Below are positions 56,149-64,000 of a stretch of DNA of 64,000 bases, piece after piece. Every line of letters starts with the position of its first letter. Position 1 is the stretch's first letter. A program made the position numbers and the translations under genes. The stretch is from Thalassospira lucentensis (GTDB taxonomy: Bacteria; Pseudomonadota; Alphaproteobacteria; Rhodospirillales; Thalassospiraceae), in the NCBI RefSeq assembly GCF_011806425.1, contig NZ_JAATOV010000001.1:496001-560000 (forward strand). Reading direction: 5' to 3'. The notes under the pieces are model-generated. The model ran no database searches. It was not told where the DNA came from and saw only the letters and a program-made list of their open reading frames with translations.

Positions 56149-56931
56149 ATGGAAGATCTCGACCAATTTCTGGAAATCGCCCACAAACTGGCAGATGCCG
56201 CGCGCCCGGTTGTGCGCAAATATTACCGCACCCCGGTCGCGGTCGATGTGAAGGCCGATGACAGCCCGGTGACGATTGCCGACCGCGAAGTCGAACGCAC
56301 CATGCGCGATATTCTGGGCAAAGAGCTTCCGGATCATGGGATTTTGGGCGAGGAATATGGCCGCGAAAATGTCGATGCGGAATATGTCTGGGTGCTCGAC
56401 CCGATTGACGGCACCAAGTCGTTTATTTCCGGCAAGCCAAGCTTTGCGACCCTGATTGCCCTGTGTCATCGCGGCAAACCGGTCCTTGGCATCATTGATC
56501 AAGCGATTACCGAGGAACGCTGGGTCGGGATGATGGGCAAGGCCAGCACCATGAATGGCAAAGAAATCAGCGCGCGCGAATGCGAAGACCTTAAATCGGC
56601 GACCTTCTTTACCACCGCACCGGAACTTTTCCGCGATGACGCCAAAAAGGCCTATGACGCGGTATCAACGCAATGCCGGGTGCCGATGTATGGTGTCGAT
56701 GCGTATGCCTATGGCCTGACCGCCCTTGGTCTGGCCGATACGGTGGTGGAAATCGGGCTTCAGGCCTATGATTTCTGTGCACTGGTGCCCGTCGTCGAAG
56801 GGGCTGGTGGCGTGATGAGCGACTGGTCGGGCAAGGAACTGACCATTGACAGTGATGGTGCGGTGATTGCCAGCGGCGATGCGCGTTGCCATCAGGATGT
56901 GTTGGAGACCATTAAGGCCGCAATGGGCTGA
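56149..56931 (+). CDS. Inositol monophosphatase family, histidinol-phosphatase-like, copy 1
   Basis: 260 residues. Metal-binding motifs GILGEEYG, VLDPIDGTKSFISGKP and the late CALVPVVEGAGGVMSDWSG are intact. HisN-type histidinol-phosphatases of this superfamily in alphaproteobacteria have this look (DPIDGTKSFISG), so the last phosphatase step of histidine synthesis is the likely role. Inositol phosphatase cannot be excluded. ATG 56149 starts at the domain edge. Copy 2 follows 101 bases later. Confidence 0.85.
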   Translation: MEDLDQFLEIAHKLADAARPVVRKYYRTPVAVDVKADDSPVTIADREVERTMRDILGKELPDHGILGEEYGRENVDAEYVWVLDPIDGTKSFISGKPSFATLIALCHRGKPVLGIIDQAITEERWVGMMGKASTMNGKEISARECEDLKSATFFTTAPELFRDDAKKAYDAVSTQCRVPMYGVDAYAYGLTALGLADTVVEIGLQAYDFCALVPVVEGAGGVMSDWSGKELTIDSDGAVIASGDARCHQDVLETIKAAMG

Positions 56932-57032
56932 TCCCTGCCTGCTCTGCGCGCCTGCCAACCTGACAGCCAAGTCCGATCTAAAGCCGCCCAAAAGCCCTAC
57001 CTTCTGCGAATTTCGACCAACCGGAGCCCCCA

Positions 57033-57818
57033 ATGACCCAGTCCCACCCGTTTCTTGCCATGGCGCACAAACTTGCCGACGTCGCGCGCCCGGTTTTGCA
57101 AAGCTATTACCGCAAACCGGTCGAAATTGACGTGAAGGGCGATGAAAGCCTGGTGACGATTGCGGACCGGGAAATTGAACGGGCCATGCGCGACATGATC
57201 AATGCTGAACTGCCCGGTCATGGCATTTTGGGCGAAGAACATGGTTCGGAAAATCTCGACGCGGAATATGTCTGGGTACTGGACCCGATTGACGGCACCA
57301 AATCGTTCATTACCGGCAAACCCAGCTTTAACACCCTGATAGCGCTGTGTCAGAACGGCAAGCCGGTGCTGGGCCTGATTGATCAGGCGATTTTGGATGA
57401 ACGCTGGGTCGGGGTGGCAGGCCAGCCCACCACCCTGAATGATAAAGTGGTTTCGGTGCGTGAATGTGCGCATTTGCGCGATGCGACGATTTTCACCACC
57501 GGTCCGGACCTTTTCGTCACGCCAAAGGCCATCGCCGGATATAAAGCGGCGTTTGGCGCGGCCAAGACGCCGGTTTACGGCATTGATTCATATGGCTATG
57601 GCCTGATTGCCATGGGATTTGGCGATGCGTTGGTTGAATCGAACCTGCAACCTTATGATTTCTGTGCCGCCGTGCCAGTGATTGAAGGGGCTGGCGGGGT
57701 GATTACCGATTGGGATGGCAAGGCATTGACCATCAACAGCGGTGATCTGGTGATTGCCAGTGGCGACAAACGTTGCCACGACGAAGGCCTTGCCGTGTTG
57801 CGCAACGCAACGGCCTGA
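57033..57818 (+). CDS. Inositol monophosphatase family, histidinol-phosphatase-like, copy 2
   Basis: 261 residues, very similar along its whole length to copy 1: MAHKLADVARPVLQSYYRKP against IAHKLADAARPVVRKYYRTP, and VLDPIDGTKSFITGKPSFNT against ..ISGKPSFAT. All metal ligands (GEEHG, DPIDGTKSF, VIEGAGGVITDWDG) are kept, so both copies should be active. One is probably HisN and the other may have another substrate. GGAG precedes the ATG. Confidence 0.85.
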   Translation: MTQSHPFLAMAHKLADVARPVLQSYYRKPVEIDVKGDESLVTIADREIERAMRDMINAELPGHGILGEEHGSENLDAEYVWVLDPIDGTKSFITGKPSFNTLIALCQNGKPVLGLIDQAILDERWVGVAGQPTTLNDKVVSVRECAHLRDATIFTTGPDLFVTPKAIAGYKAAFGAAKTPVYGIDSYGYGLIAMGFGDALVESNLQPYDFCAAVPVIEGAGGVITDWDGKALTINSGDLVIASGDKRCHDEGLAVLRNATA

Positions 57819-57950
57819 TGGGGCGTCGTATTCCCAATACGGCGTTTCGGATTTTCGATTGAGGGGCCGCGTTTGAGGCGTCAGGCTTCGGGGTTGTGCG
57901 TAGGCGTTGGGGCGCGTTCTTGCACCTTGCGTTCTAGGGCCGTGTGCCTA

Positions 57951-57985
57951 GCGTCTCGCGTCTCGCGTCTCGCGTCTCGCGTCTC
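57951..57985. repeat. Five perfect copies of GCGTCTC
   Basis: A heptamer repeated head to tail five times in the gap between the phosphatase and LysE genes; outside any gene. A simple repeat that could vary in copy number. Confidence 0.92.
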
Positions 57986-58033
57986 GCAACAGATCGCTTT
58001 TGAGGTGCCCGCGCGCAAGGCACTGCGGAGCGG

Positions 58034-58738
58034 TTATTGCTCGGTCACGGCAAGGCGCAGACCAAGGGCGATGAACATCCCACCCAAGGCGCGTTGTAAC
58101 CAAACCCCGAATTTACCCAGAACTGCATTACCCCGGATCCGTGCGGCTGCAGCCCCGACCATCAGAACAATGGCGGTTTCCACCACAAGCCCGATCAGAT
58201 TAACCGTGCTGCCCAGAACAAGGAATTGCACCGTGCCATGGCCGAGTTCGGGATGGACGAATTGCGGTAAGAACGCCAAGAAAAAGATCGCGACTTTGGG
58301 GTTGAGCACATCAATCATGACCCCCTGCCGCCATGCCTGATAGGCGGTGATGGTGCGTTTTGGGGTGGCGACCGATGTGGGGTTGAGCCCCTGCCCGGCG
58401 GCATCAAGCGCCGTACTGTTTTCGAGGTCATCTTGTGCCGGTTTGGCAAAGCTGCTGCGCAGGGCGCCAATGCCCAGCCAGACCAGATAAACCACGCCGA
58501 CCCATTTCACGATGGAAAAGGCAATGGCCGAGGTGGCCAAAATCGCCGAAAGACCAAGGGCAGCGGCCAAAATATGCACACATGCGCCCGAAACCACGCC
58601 AAATGTCGAAAAAAGACCGATTTTACGACCATAAACGGCAGTTTGACCGACAATATAGGCCATATCCGGCCCCGGAGAGACGTTGAGAAGCAAAGCCGCG
58701 ATCAAAAACGGGCTATATTGGATCAAAATATCGGTCAT
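58034..58738 (-). CDS. LysE/RhtB-family exporter
   Basis: 234 residues, about six transmembrane helices; SPGPDMAYIVGQTAVYGRKI and LNPKVAIFFLAFLPQFVHPE are RhtB signatures. Its loop near residues 115-135 is longer than usual. Amino acid or homoserine-lactone export is likely. It overlaps the dinB stop by four bases (ATGA), thus a two-gene operon. Confidence 0.88.
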   Translation of the reverse strand: MTDILIQYSPFLIAALLLNVSPGPDMAYIVGQTAVYGRKIGLFSTFGVVSGACVHILAAALGLSAILATSAIAFSIVKWVGVVYLVWLGIGALRSSFAKPAQDDLENSTALDAAGQGLNPTSVATPKRTITAYQAWRQGVMIDVLNPKVAIFFLAFLPQFVHPELGHGTVQFLVLGSTVNLIGLVVETAIVLMVGAAAARIRGNAVLGKFGVWLQRALGGMFIALGLRLAVTEQ

Positions 58739-59235
58739 AGGGCGGTTTCCCGAAGATAGTAAATAAAATCAATCTCAAGTGGTTTGCCACCTGCTTCGAG
58801 CACCATGGAAGACAGTTGACCACGGTGATGGGTTTGATGGTTGAACATATGCCCCAAAACCACATCACGCGGCATGACGTTCGCCCCGCCCGACACCGAC
58901 TGATAACTTAAATCCGAGGACAGCAGTTCTTCGGTCAGCTTGGTGGCAAAATCAATGATCGCCTGATCCTGTGCGGTGCGCGCGGCGCGCAGATCGTCAA
59001 AGGCATCAAACAAAACGGTATCAAGCGGCATGACTTCGGGCGCGCCCAAAAGACGCGACAACCACAAACGGTCAGCAACCAAAAGATGGTTTAGTGTGCG
59101 CATGATGGACGGGAAAAATGCCGTGCGCGGCGCGTACAGCGCATCTTCGGGCAGCGCGGCACAGGCATTATAAACGTGACCATTGGCCCAACGGTTATAG
59201 CCCGCCATGCGTTTGAAATAAGCAACCCCGTTCAT
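58735..59235 (-). CDS. DinB-family metal-binding protein
   Basis: 166 residues, four-helix bundle. RTLNHLLVADRLWLSRLLG and HMFNHQTHHRGQLSSMV give the three His (one in the second helix, two in the fourth) of the DinB metal site. Family members may be thiol-dependent transferases; the true reaction here is unknown. GGAG lies six bases before ATG. First gene of the dinB-lysE pair. Confidence 0.88.
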   Translation of the reverse strand: MNGVAYFKRMAGYNRWANGHVYNACAALPEDALYAPRTAFFPSIMRTLNHLLVADRLWLSRLLGAPEVMPLDTVLFDAFDDLRAARTAQDQAIIDFATKLTEELLSSDLSYQSVSGGANVMPRDVVLGHMFNHQTHHRGQLSSMVLEAGGKPLEIDFIYYLRETAL

Positions 59236-59327
59236 GGTTTTCTCCGTTCCTTGTTGTCAGCGGCGGCGTTTGTGGCAACGCGTGGCCTGCGCTTAGTCTG
59301 GCTTAGCTTGCCTTGGACGTCATGTCT

Positions 59328-60287
59328 TCATGCTACCGGCGCGACGGTCGTCTGTTTGGCGGTGTCATCGGCCTTTGGGTCGGATGCGACCTGTTGCAGG
59401 ATCGTTGCCGGTGGTTTTGGCATGCGTTTGGTCAGAATAACCACATTGCCCAGCAACGTCAGCCCAACACCAAGAACGATGTTGGTGGTCCATGTGAAAT
59501 CTTCGAACCATGTCGACAATAACAAGGCCACCACCGGGAACATGACCGAGCTATAAGATGCGCGGTCCGGGCCGATTTTACCAAGCAGCGTCAAATAAGT
59601 GCCAAAGCCGATGACCGAGCCAAACAGTGCCAGATAGACGAGGGCTGCGATAAAGGACGGGCTGGTATCAAAGGACAGCGGCACACCGGCGATCAGGATA
59701 TAGCCAAACAGCAACAACGTGCCATAGAGCATGCCAAAGGCATTGGCCTGAACAACAGGAATGCCGTGCCCCTGATTGCGGGCCGAGGCCATATTGCCAA
59801 GTGATGCGATATAGCTTCCGGCCAAGGAGACCAAAAGCCCGATGCTGCCCCCGGTTGCCAGATCAAACGCCGCCAAATCGCGGGCAAATACCAACGAAAT
59901 CCCGGCCATGCCGATGACAGCACCAATAACGGTGCGGGTTTCGGGGCGACGGCGGAAAAAGATCGCGCCATTGAGGATGTTCATGATGACGATGGTCGAA
60001 AACACCACCGCCAACAGCCCGGATGTTAAATGCGCGCTGGCGATATAGATCAGAACATAGTTTACGGAAAACAGGCAGGTGCCAAGGGCGGCCATAAACA
60101 CGTGATCGCGCAAGGAAAACCGCATTGGCAAACGGCGGATGGCACACCATGCCATCAAGATCAGGGTCGCCAACGCAAAGCGATAGGCAACCGCGACTTC
60201 GGGGGCGACAGAAAGCTGAAACCCGATAGCGATCCAGGTTGATCCCCAGATCAGAACAACAACCGCATATAACCCCAGCAAGCCCAT
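59328..60287 (-). CDS. DMT/EamA-family transporter
   Basis: 319 residues, ten transmembrane helices in two EamA repeats. VLIWGSTWIAIGFQLSVAPEVAVAYRF opens the first repeat and GSYIASLGNMASARNQ the second; an unstructured tail follows. Likely exporter of amino acids or metabolites. ATG 60287 is preferred; an in-frame TTG at 60317 would add ten residues. Confidence 0.85.
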   Translation of the reverse strand: MGLLGLYAVVVLIWGSTWIAIGFQLSVAPEVAVAYRFALATLILMAWCAIRRLPMRFSLRDHVFMAALGTCLFSVNYVLIYIASAHLTSGLLAVVFSTIVIMNILNGAIFFRRRPETRTVIGAVIGMAGISLVFARDLAAFDLATGGSIGLLVSLAGSYIASLGNMASARNQGHGIPVVQANAFGMLYGTLLLFGYILIAGVPLSFDTSPSFIAALVYLALFGSVIGFGTYLTLLGKIGPDRASYSSVMFPVVALLLSTWFEDFTWTTNIVLGVGLTLLGNVVILTKRMPKPPATILQQVASDPKADDTAKQTTVAPVA

Positions 60288-60459
60288 GGCGCACCCCAAC
60301 AAGAATTGAAGCCGCAATCTAGGTCAGAAACCGCGCCCGCGCCAAACCAGTATTTATCATCGAGGCATTAGCTGAACTAATACCACGCCCCGGCATGGCT
60401 TATCCATGAGGACCCGTGATGGGCCATTTTGTGGCTGAACCAAAGCATGGGGCAGCGTA

Positions 60460-62688
60460 TTAGCGGCGCTTACGCTTGGTTTTTGGGGCTTGGTTGGTGT
60501 TTGGACTGGTGTCCGGTTTGCGGTCTGGACTTGGCTCTGGGGCGTCGTCCGTTTCTGTGTCTGACGCTTGATCTTTCTCGGTATCGGTATCGGTGTTCGC
60601 GTCCGTATCTTTGGCCGTGTCCGCGTCGGCTTTGGGATTGGTGGCGTCGGTGGCGTCATCCGTATCATCGGCGTCATCGGTATCGGCGGTGTCGTCTGTG
60701 GCGGCCTCGGGCCGTTTGTCCGCGGTCACATCATCCCCGTCTTCCTGCCCGTTTTCGGGCGCGTCCTGTGGCGCATCTTCTGGCGCGTCCTCTGTCAGGT
60801 CTTCGGCCAGATGATGTTCCAAGGCTTGGCGTTCGGCGTCGGCCGCGTCATCGCCATCCAGCAGCGGGGCGCGTTTCGCGTCCTTTTCGGTGCGGCGACG
60901 GGCTTGCCAGTCTTTCCAGATCGACAGCAATTCGCTGCGTGATTGGAAAATCGGGATTTTGCGTTTGGGTTTGACGACTTGTTGTTCGACCGCCAAGCCA
61001 ACATCGGTGACACCATGTTCGTCATCGGTTCGGCGCACGATCAGTTCAACCGTGCCATAGGCAATGCGATCCCCCAGTTCGAGGTTATCGGCCAAATCAC
61101 GTTCAAGAATATCGGCCACGGTCAGTTCGCTGTCTTCGTCCTTAACCGCGAAGCCATACAGGCGGCCAATATCAGCAATGCTGGTGGAGGCCGGGAAGCT
61201 GAAATCGCCAAACAGTTCGACGTCATTGGCCCCCTCGGCCGGGCCGGCGAACAATTGGTCGAGCAGATCAACGTGACGCGGGGGCGTTATGATATAGACC
61301 TGATCGCCGCCCTGAATGGGGCCGGCACTGTGCGGGCGAAGCGAGGTGCCTTCGCGCAGGATCAGGCTGGGTCGGGCCCAACGCGGGATGCGCTGCCCGG
61401 TGGCAACGGCACTTTCGGCGTGGACGCGGTAAACAACGATTTCCTGATTGGCGTTGCCCGGCAATTCAAGATCAATACGGTCAACCGGACCATGGCGGGG
61501 CGGAACAATGATGCCCAACCAGCGCGCCATGCGCCGGATCGTCCAGCCTTGTAACAGAAGCGATGTAATCACGACGATAAAGGCGGTGTTAAACAACATC
61601 TGGCCTTCGGGCACGCCTTCGACCATGGGGACAATCGCAAGCAGGATCGACACCGCCCCGCGCAAGCCAACCCATGAAATAAAGGCGGTATCATTGCGCG
61701 AGAAGTTAAAGAACATCAGGCACAGCCACACCGCCAGCGGACGGGCGACAAACACCAAAACCAATGCCAAAATCACACCGGGCACCACCACCGCGCCAAA
61801 GTCCGACGGGGTGGCAAGCAGGCCCAAGGTGACAAACATTGCGATTTGGGCGAGCCAAGTTGTGACATGCTGGAAGCGGCGGACACCGACACTCATGCGC
61901 ATTTGTTTGTTCCCGGCATAAAGCCCGGCAACATAAACCGCCAAAAAGCCACTGCCGCCCAGGATGCTGGTGGTGCCAAACAAACTTAGCGCGCAAGCCA
62001 GTGTAATGATCGGGACCAGCCCCGGTTCAAGCTTGATCCGATTGATCATCTGAACAATCGCAACCCCGCCCGCCAGGCCGAAAACAGCCCCCAGACCAAT
62101 TTGCAAAACAAAGCGTTGCAGCAATTCGACGGCGATATTATCGCCCCCGCCCAGCACGATCAGTTCGACCAAGGAAATGGTCAAAAACACGGCCATGGGA
62201 TCGTTCGAGCCCGATTCAACTTCCAGCGTGCTGCGTGTGCGATCACGGAGATTAATGCCGCCAACGCGCAGCAGGAAAAACACCGCCGCCGCATCGGTTG
62301 AACTGACAATCGCCCCAAATAACAGGGCCACAAGCCACGGCACATCGAGCACAAGCCACGTGATGCCACCAATCACACCCGTGGTGATCATGACCCCGAA
62401 GGTCGCCAAAACCACAGAGGGCCCGGCGGCGATTTTTAAGGTTCGCAGTTGGGTTTCAAAGCCACTGTCAAACAAGATCAGGGCCAGCGCGATGGAGCCA
62501 ATGAAATAGGCAAGCGGGGCATTATCAAAGGTGATGCCACCAATGCCATCCTCGCCCGCAGCAAGGCCGACAAACAAAAACACCAACAGCAAGGGTGCGC
62601 CAACACGGAAGCTGACCAAGCTTGTGAATACAGCGACAATCACCAGAATCGATGCAATCAGGATGACCAGATTCATCGATTCAATCAT
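60460..62688 (-). CDS. CPA1-type K+/H+ (or Na+/H+) antiporter with regulatory domains and acidic tail
   Basis: 742 residues. About twelve transmembrane helices (1-390; FVGLAAGEDGIGGITFD, SSTDAAAVFFLL with the key Asp, SGSNDPMAVFLT with Asn-Asp), then a TrkA_C-like domain (ARPSLILREGTSLRPHSAGP), a CorC/HlyC-like domain, and a C-terminal stretch of over 100 residues rich in Asp, Thr and Ala ending TKRKRR. This layout is that of NhaP2/CvrA K+/H+ antiporters, but the tail is unusual. AGGAG lies eight bases before the ATG. Confidence 0.9.
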   Translation of the reverse strand: MIESMNLVILIASILVIVAVFTSLVSFRVGAPLLLVFLFVGLAAGEDGIGGITFDNAPLAYFIGSIALALILFDSGFETQLRTLKIAAGPSVVLATFGVMITTGVIGGITWLVLDVPWLVALLFGAIVSSTDAAAVFFLLRVGGINLRDRTRSTLEVESGSNDPMAVFLTISLVELIVLGGGDNIAVELLQRFVLQIGLGAVFGLAGGVAIVQMINRIKLEPGLVPIITLACALSLFGTTSILGGSGFLAVYVAGLYAGNKQMRMSVGVRRFQHVTTWLAQIAMFVTLGLLATPSDFGAVVVPGVILALVLVFVARPLAVWLCLMFFNFSRNDTAFISWVGLRGAVSILLAIVPMVEGVPEGQMLFNTAFIVVITSLLLQGWTIRRMARWLGIIVPPRHGPVDRIDLELPGNANQEIVVYRVHAESAVATGQRIPRWARPSLILREGTSLRPHSAGPIQGGDQVYIITPPRHVDLLDQLFAGPAEGANDVELFGDFSFPASTSIADIGRLYGFAVKDEDSELTVADILERDLADNLELGDRIAYGTVELIVRRTDDEHGVTDVGLAVEQQVVKPKRKIPIFQSRSELLSIWKDWQARRRTEKDAKRAPLLDGDDAADAERQALEHHLAEDLTEDAPEDAPQDAPENGQEDGDDVTADKRPEAATDDTADTDDADDTDDATDATNPKADADTAKDTDANTDTDTEKDQASDTETDDAPEPSPDRKPDTSPNTNQAPKTKRKRR

Positions 62689-62899
62689 GCGTGTGCTCCT
62701 GCGTTGTGGGCGTTTTTGCCGTTATGTGAATGACCCGGTCCCTTGGCAAGGAAGACGGTGCGGGTCAGAAGTCGTGTCGCCAATAAAGCAGTAATGTATG
62801 AATATATGCCTGCAATCTGGTGGCGATTTTGTGGATATTCTGTGTGCCTTGGCTATATGGCGTTTTTTATCCGTTAAAACAGGATAACGCCGATTATAT
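62689..62899. other. Intergenic region between Lrp regulator and antiporter genes
   Basis: 211 bases; holds the antiporter promoter, no gene, no clear hairpin. Confidence 0.35.
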
Positions 62900-63364
62900 T
62901 TATCCGTCTTTTTCGGCAGAAGCCGGAACAAAGGATGTTTCCTTGGCCGTGGACAGGGCGATTTCCGGCAAGACTTCCAAAATACCGCCAAGTTCCTTGA
63001 TCGTATCGGTGACAAAGCTTTCGAGATGGGCGGTATCGCGCAGGCGCAGTTTCAACAAGAAATCAAACCGCCCGGTCATGTGATGACATTCGAGAACTTC
63101 GTCTTCCTTGATCAGGGATTTGACCAGTTTTTTGTTGCCCTTGGCCGGATCGGTGCGCAGCCAGACCATGGCGGTCAAGGCGCGGCCGATGGCGTTGGGA
63201 TCAACCGACACCTGATAGGATTTAATGATGCCCTGATCGCGCAATTTGCGCACCCGATCATTGACCGCAGAAACCGACAATCCGACCTTGGACCCGAGAA
63301 CCGAATAGGACAGTGATGCGTCTTGCTGTAAAATGTCGATCAGCTTGCGATCAATCATATCCAT
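62900..63364 (-). CDS. Lrp/AsnC-family transcriptional regulator
   Basis: 154 residues. MIDRKLIDILQQDASLSYSVLG with a winged-helix (GLSVSAVNDRVRKLRDQGII) and a C-terminal RAM domain (CHHMTGRFDFLLKLRLRD). Amino-acid-responsive regulator. Divergent from the DMT transporter at 63687, so that transporter is a likely target. Confidence 0.92.
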   Translation of the reverse strand: MDMIDRKLIDILQQDASLSYSVLGSKVGLSVSAVNDRVRKLRDQGIIKSYQVSVDPNAIGRALTAMVWLRTDPAKGNKKLVKSLIKEDEVLECHHMTGRFDFLLKLRLRDTAHLESFVTDTIKELGGILEVLPEIALSTAKETSFVPASAEKDG

Positions 63365-63686
63365 GAAACTTTCCCCTGATGCGTTTGTTTTGATGTGTCT
63401 GATGTTACACGAAAATCAGGCCCCCGAGAACATTTAGCCCCAAACAGCCAATGTCGGTTGTGACATCACCGCTGCCAGCCTTGCCCGATGCGCACCCCGG
63501 GGGTCGTGCATTGTGGCAAGACAGGTGCGCACATTTGTCATACAACATTGGAAGTTATATAGTTTCCCGGCCTGTGTGGCGCAAACCGCAAGATGAATAC
63601 CGATTACGCTGACAGTTTCTTGGCCGTTTGGCGTGCCCCATCATCGTTTTTCGCACCCCAATTCCTTTTAAGGGTCCTGACCCCGA
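63365..63686. promoter_or_regulatory. Divergent region between Lrp regulator and DMT transporter
   Basis: 322 bases, no gene. Both promoters should be here; Lrp proteins usually bind such regions. No single convincing operator was recognised. Confidence 0.4.
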
Positions 63687-64000
63687 ATGCAGCCTTTTGG
63701 CCCCACCGAAAATAATGTCCTGCGTGGCATGTTGCTTATGATCGGCTCTGCATTTTGCATGGCCGCCATGGCGGTGTTGATCCGCTATATCACGCAGGAA
63801 GTGCATCCGTTCGAAGCGGCATTTTTCCGGAATCTGTTCGGTTTGCTGCCGATGCTGCCCTTTATTCTGGGCCAAGGACGCGGTGGATTGAAAACCGCAC
63901 GGTTTAAGCTGCATTTCATGCGCGCGGCCCTTGGCCTTGGTGCGATGTTGTGCCTGTTTTCCGCCCTTGCGATCACCCCGGCGGCACAGGTGATTGCGAT
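63687..64000 (+). CDS. DMT/EamA-family transporter (partial, N-terminus)
   Basis: The first 104 residues are visible, cut by the right edge. MLLMIGSAFCMAAMAVLIRY and EAAFFRNLFGLLPMLPFIL, then LHFMRAALGLGAMLCLFSAL, match the first three to four helices of EamA-type metabolite exporters. ATG 63687 is used; AAGGG stands 12 bases upstream, rather far. Divergent from the Lrp gene. Confidence 0.82.
   Translation, partial: MQPFGPTENNVLRGMLLMIGSAFCMAAMAVLIRYITQEVHPFEAAFFRNLFGLLPMLPFILGQGRGGLKTARFKLHFMRAALGLGAMLCLFSALAITPAAQVIA

Noticed and set aside
57951..57985. Possible CRISPR-like repeat
   Set aside because: Repeats are 7 bp and contiguous without spacers; a simple sequence repeat.
1..64000. tRNA, rRNA or mobile element genes
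   Set aside because: No cloverleaf-type T-loop motif in a suitable intergenic gap, no transposase or integrase, and no terminal inverted repeats were found by reading; a tRNA scan would settle it.

Overview
The window looks like the chromosome of a marine-type alphaproteobacterium of the Rhodospirillales, most like Thalassospira. This rests on recognised families and gene orders (xdhABC order, sdhCDAB with alphaproteobacterial subunit sequences, mesaconyl-CoA hydratase next to a CitE-like lyase, TRAP transporters, leucine/valine acyl-CoA dehydrogenases). No database was searched, so the genus is inference. About 60 protein genes are packed in short operons. No rRNA, tRNA, CRISPR array, phage or insertion sequence was recognised.

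Left part (1-12350): a purine salvage and catabolism island. A Bmp-type nucleoside ABC importer (two permeases, double ATPase) and guanine deaminase are followed by the minus-strand operon uraH-xdhA-xdhB-xdhC. Divergent from it runs the plus-strand operon puuE-uraD-alc-allA. Together they convert guanine to xanthine, urate, allantoin, allantoate and glyoxylate. The only step with no gene here is urate oxidase. Then come a secreted delta-class carbonic anhydrase, a TPR lipoprotein and a DUF4153 membrane protein (12469-16212), and sdhCDAB (16360-19760).

Middle (20078-34409): a mesaconyl-CoA hydratase / malyl-CoA lyase-family pair, a MarR-controlled FUSC/DUF1656/HlyD efflux operon, and a serine hydrolase. 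An accessory stretch (27412-31070) holds an autotransporter and a secreted EndoU-type RNase followed at once by a very acidic small protein. That small protein has a paralogue 2.4 kb away. This stretch is my best candidate for an undescribed toxin-immunity module. An AAA/DUF4143 ATPase follows.

32802-38261 is a phage-shock locus: pspABC behind a sigma-54-like promoter, with divergent pspF. Two paralogous outer-membrane beta-barrel genes follow pspF, separated by a chimeric remnant (5' end of the downstream orphan gene joined to the 3' end of pspF). This records a tandem duplication. The orphan gene (37791-38261) has a Cys/His/Asp pattern that could be a cysteine-hydrolase fold.

Right part (38258-64000): LysE exporters, branched-chain acyl-CoA dehydrogenases with thiolase and a beta-class carbonic anhydrase, a thioesterase, a decayed SMP-30-like fragment, and a DctPQM TRAP transporter. 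Then a solute-binding protein, a DEAD-box helicase with a long RGG/RDGG tail, a chemoreceptor, kdsB-pheA, and a membrane-anchored cytochrome c with an acidic tail. Last come two tandem inositol-monophosphatase-family genes, dinB-lysE, a DMT transporter, a K+/H+ antiporter-like protein with an acidic tail, an Lrp regulator and the start of a divergent DMT transporter cut by the window edge. Many operons end in clear rho-independent terminators, listed individually.
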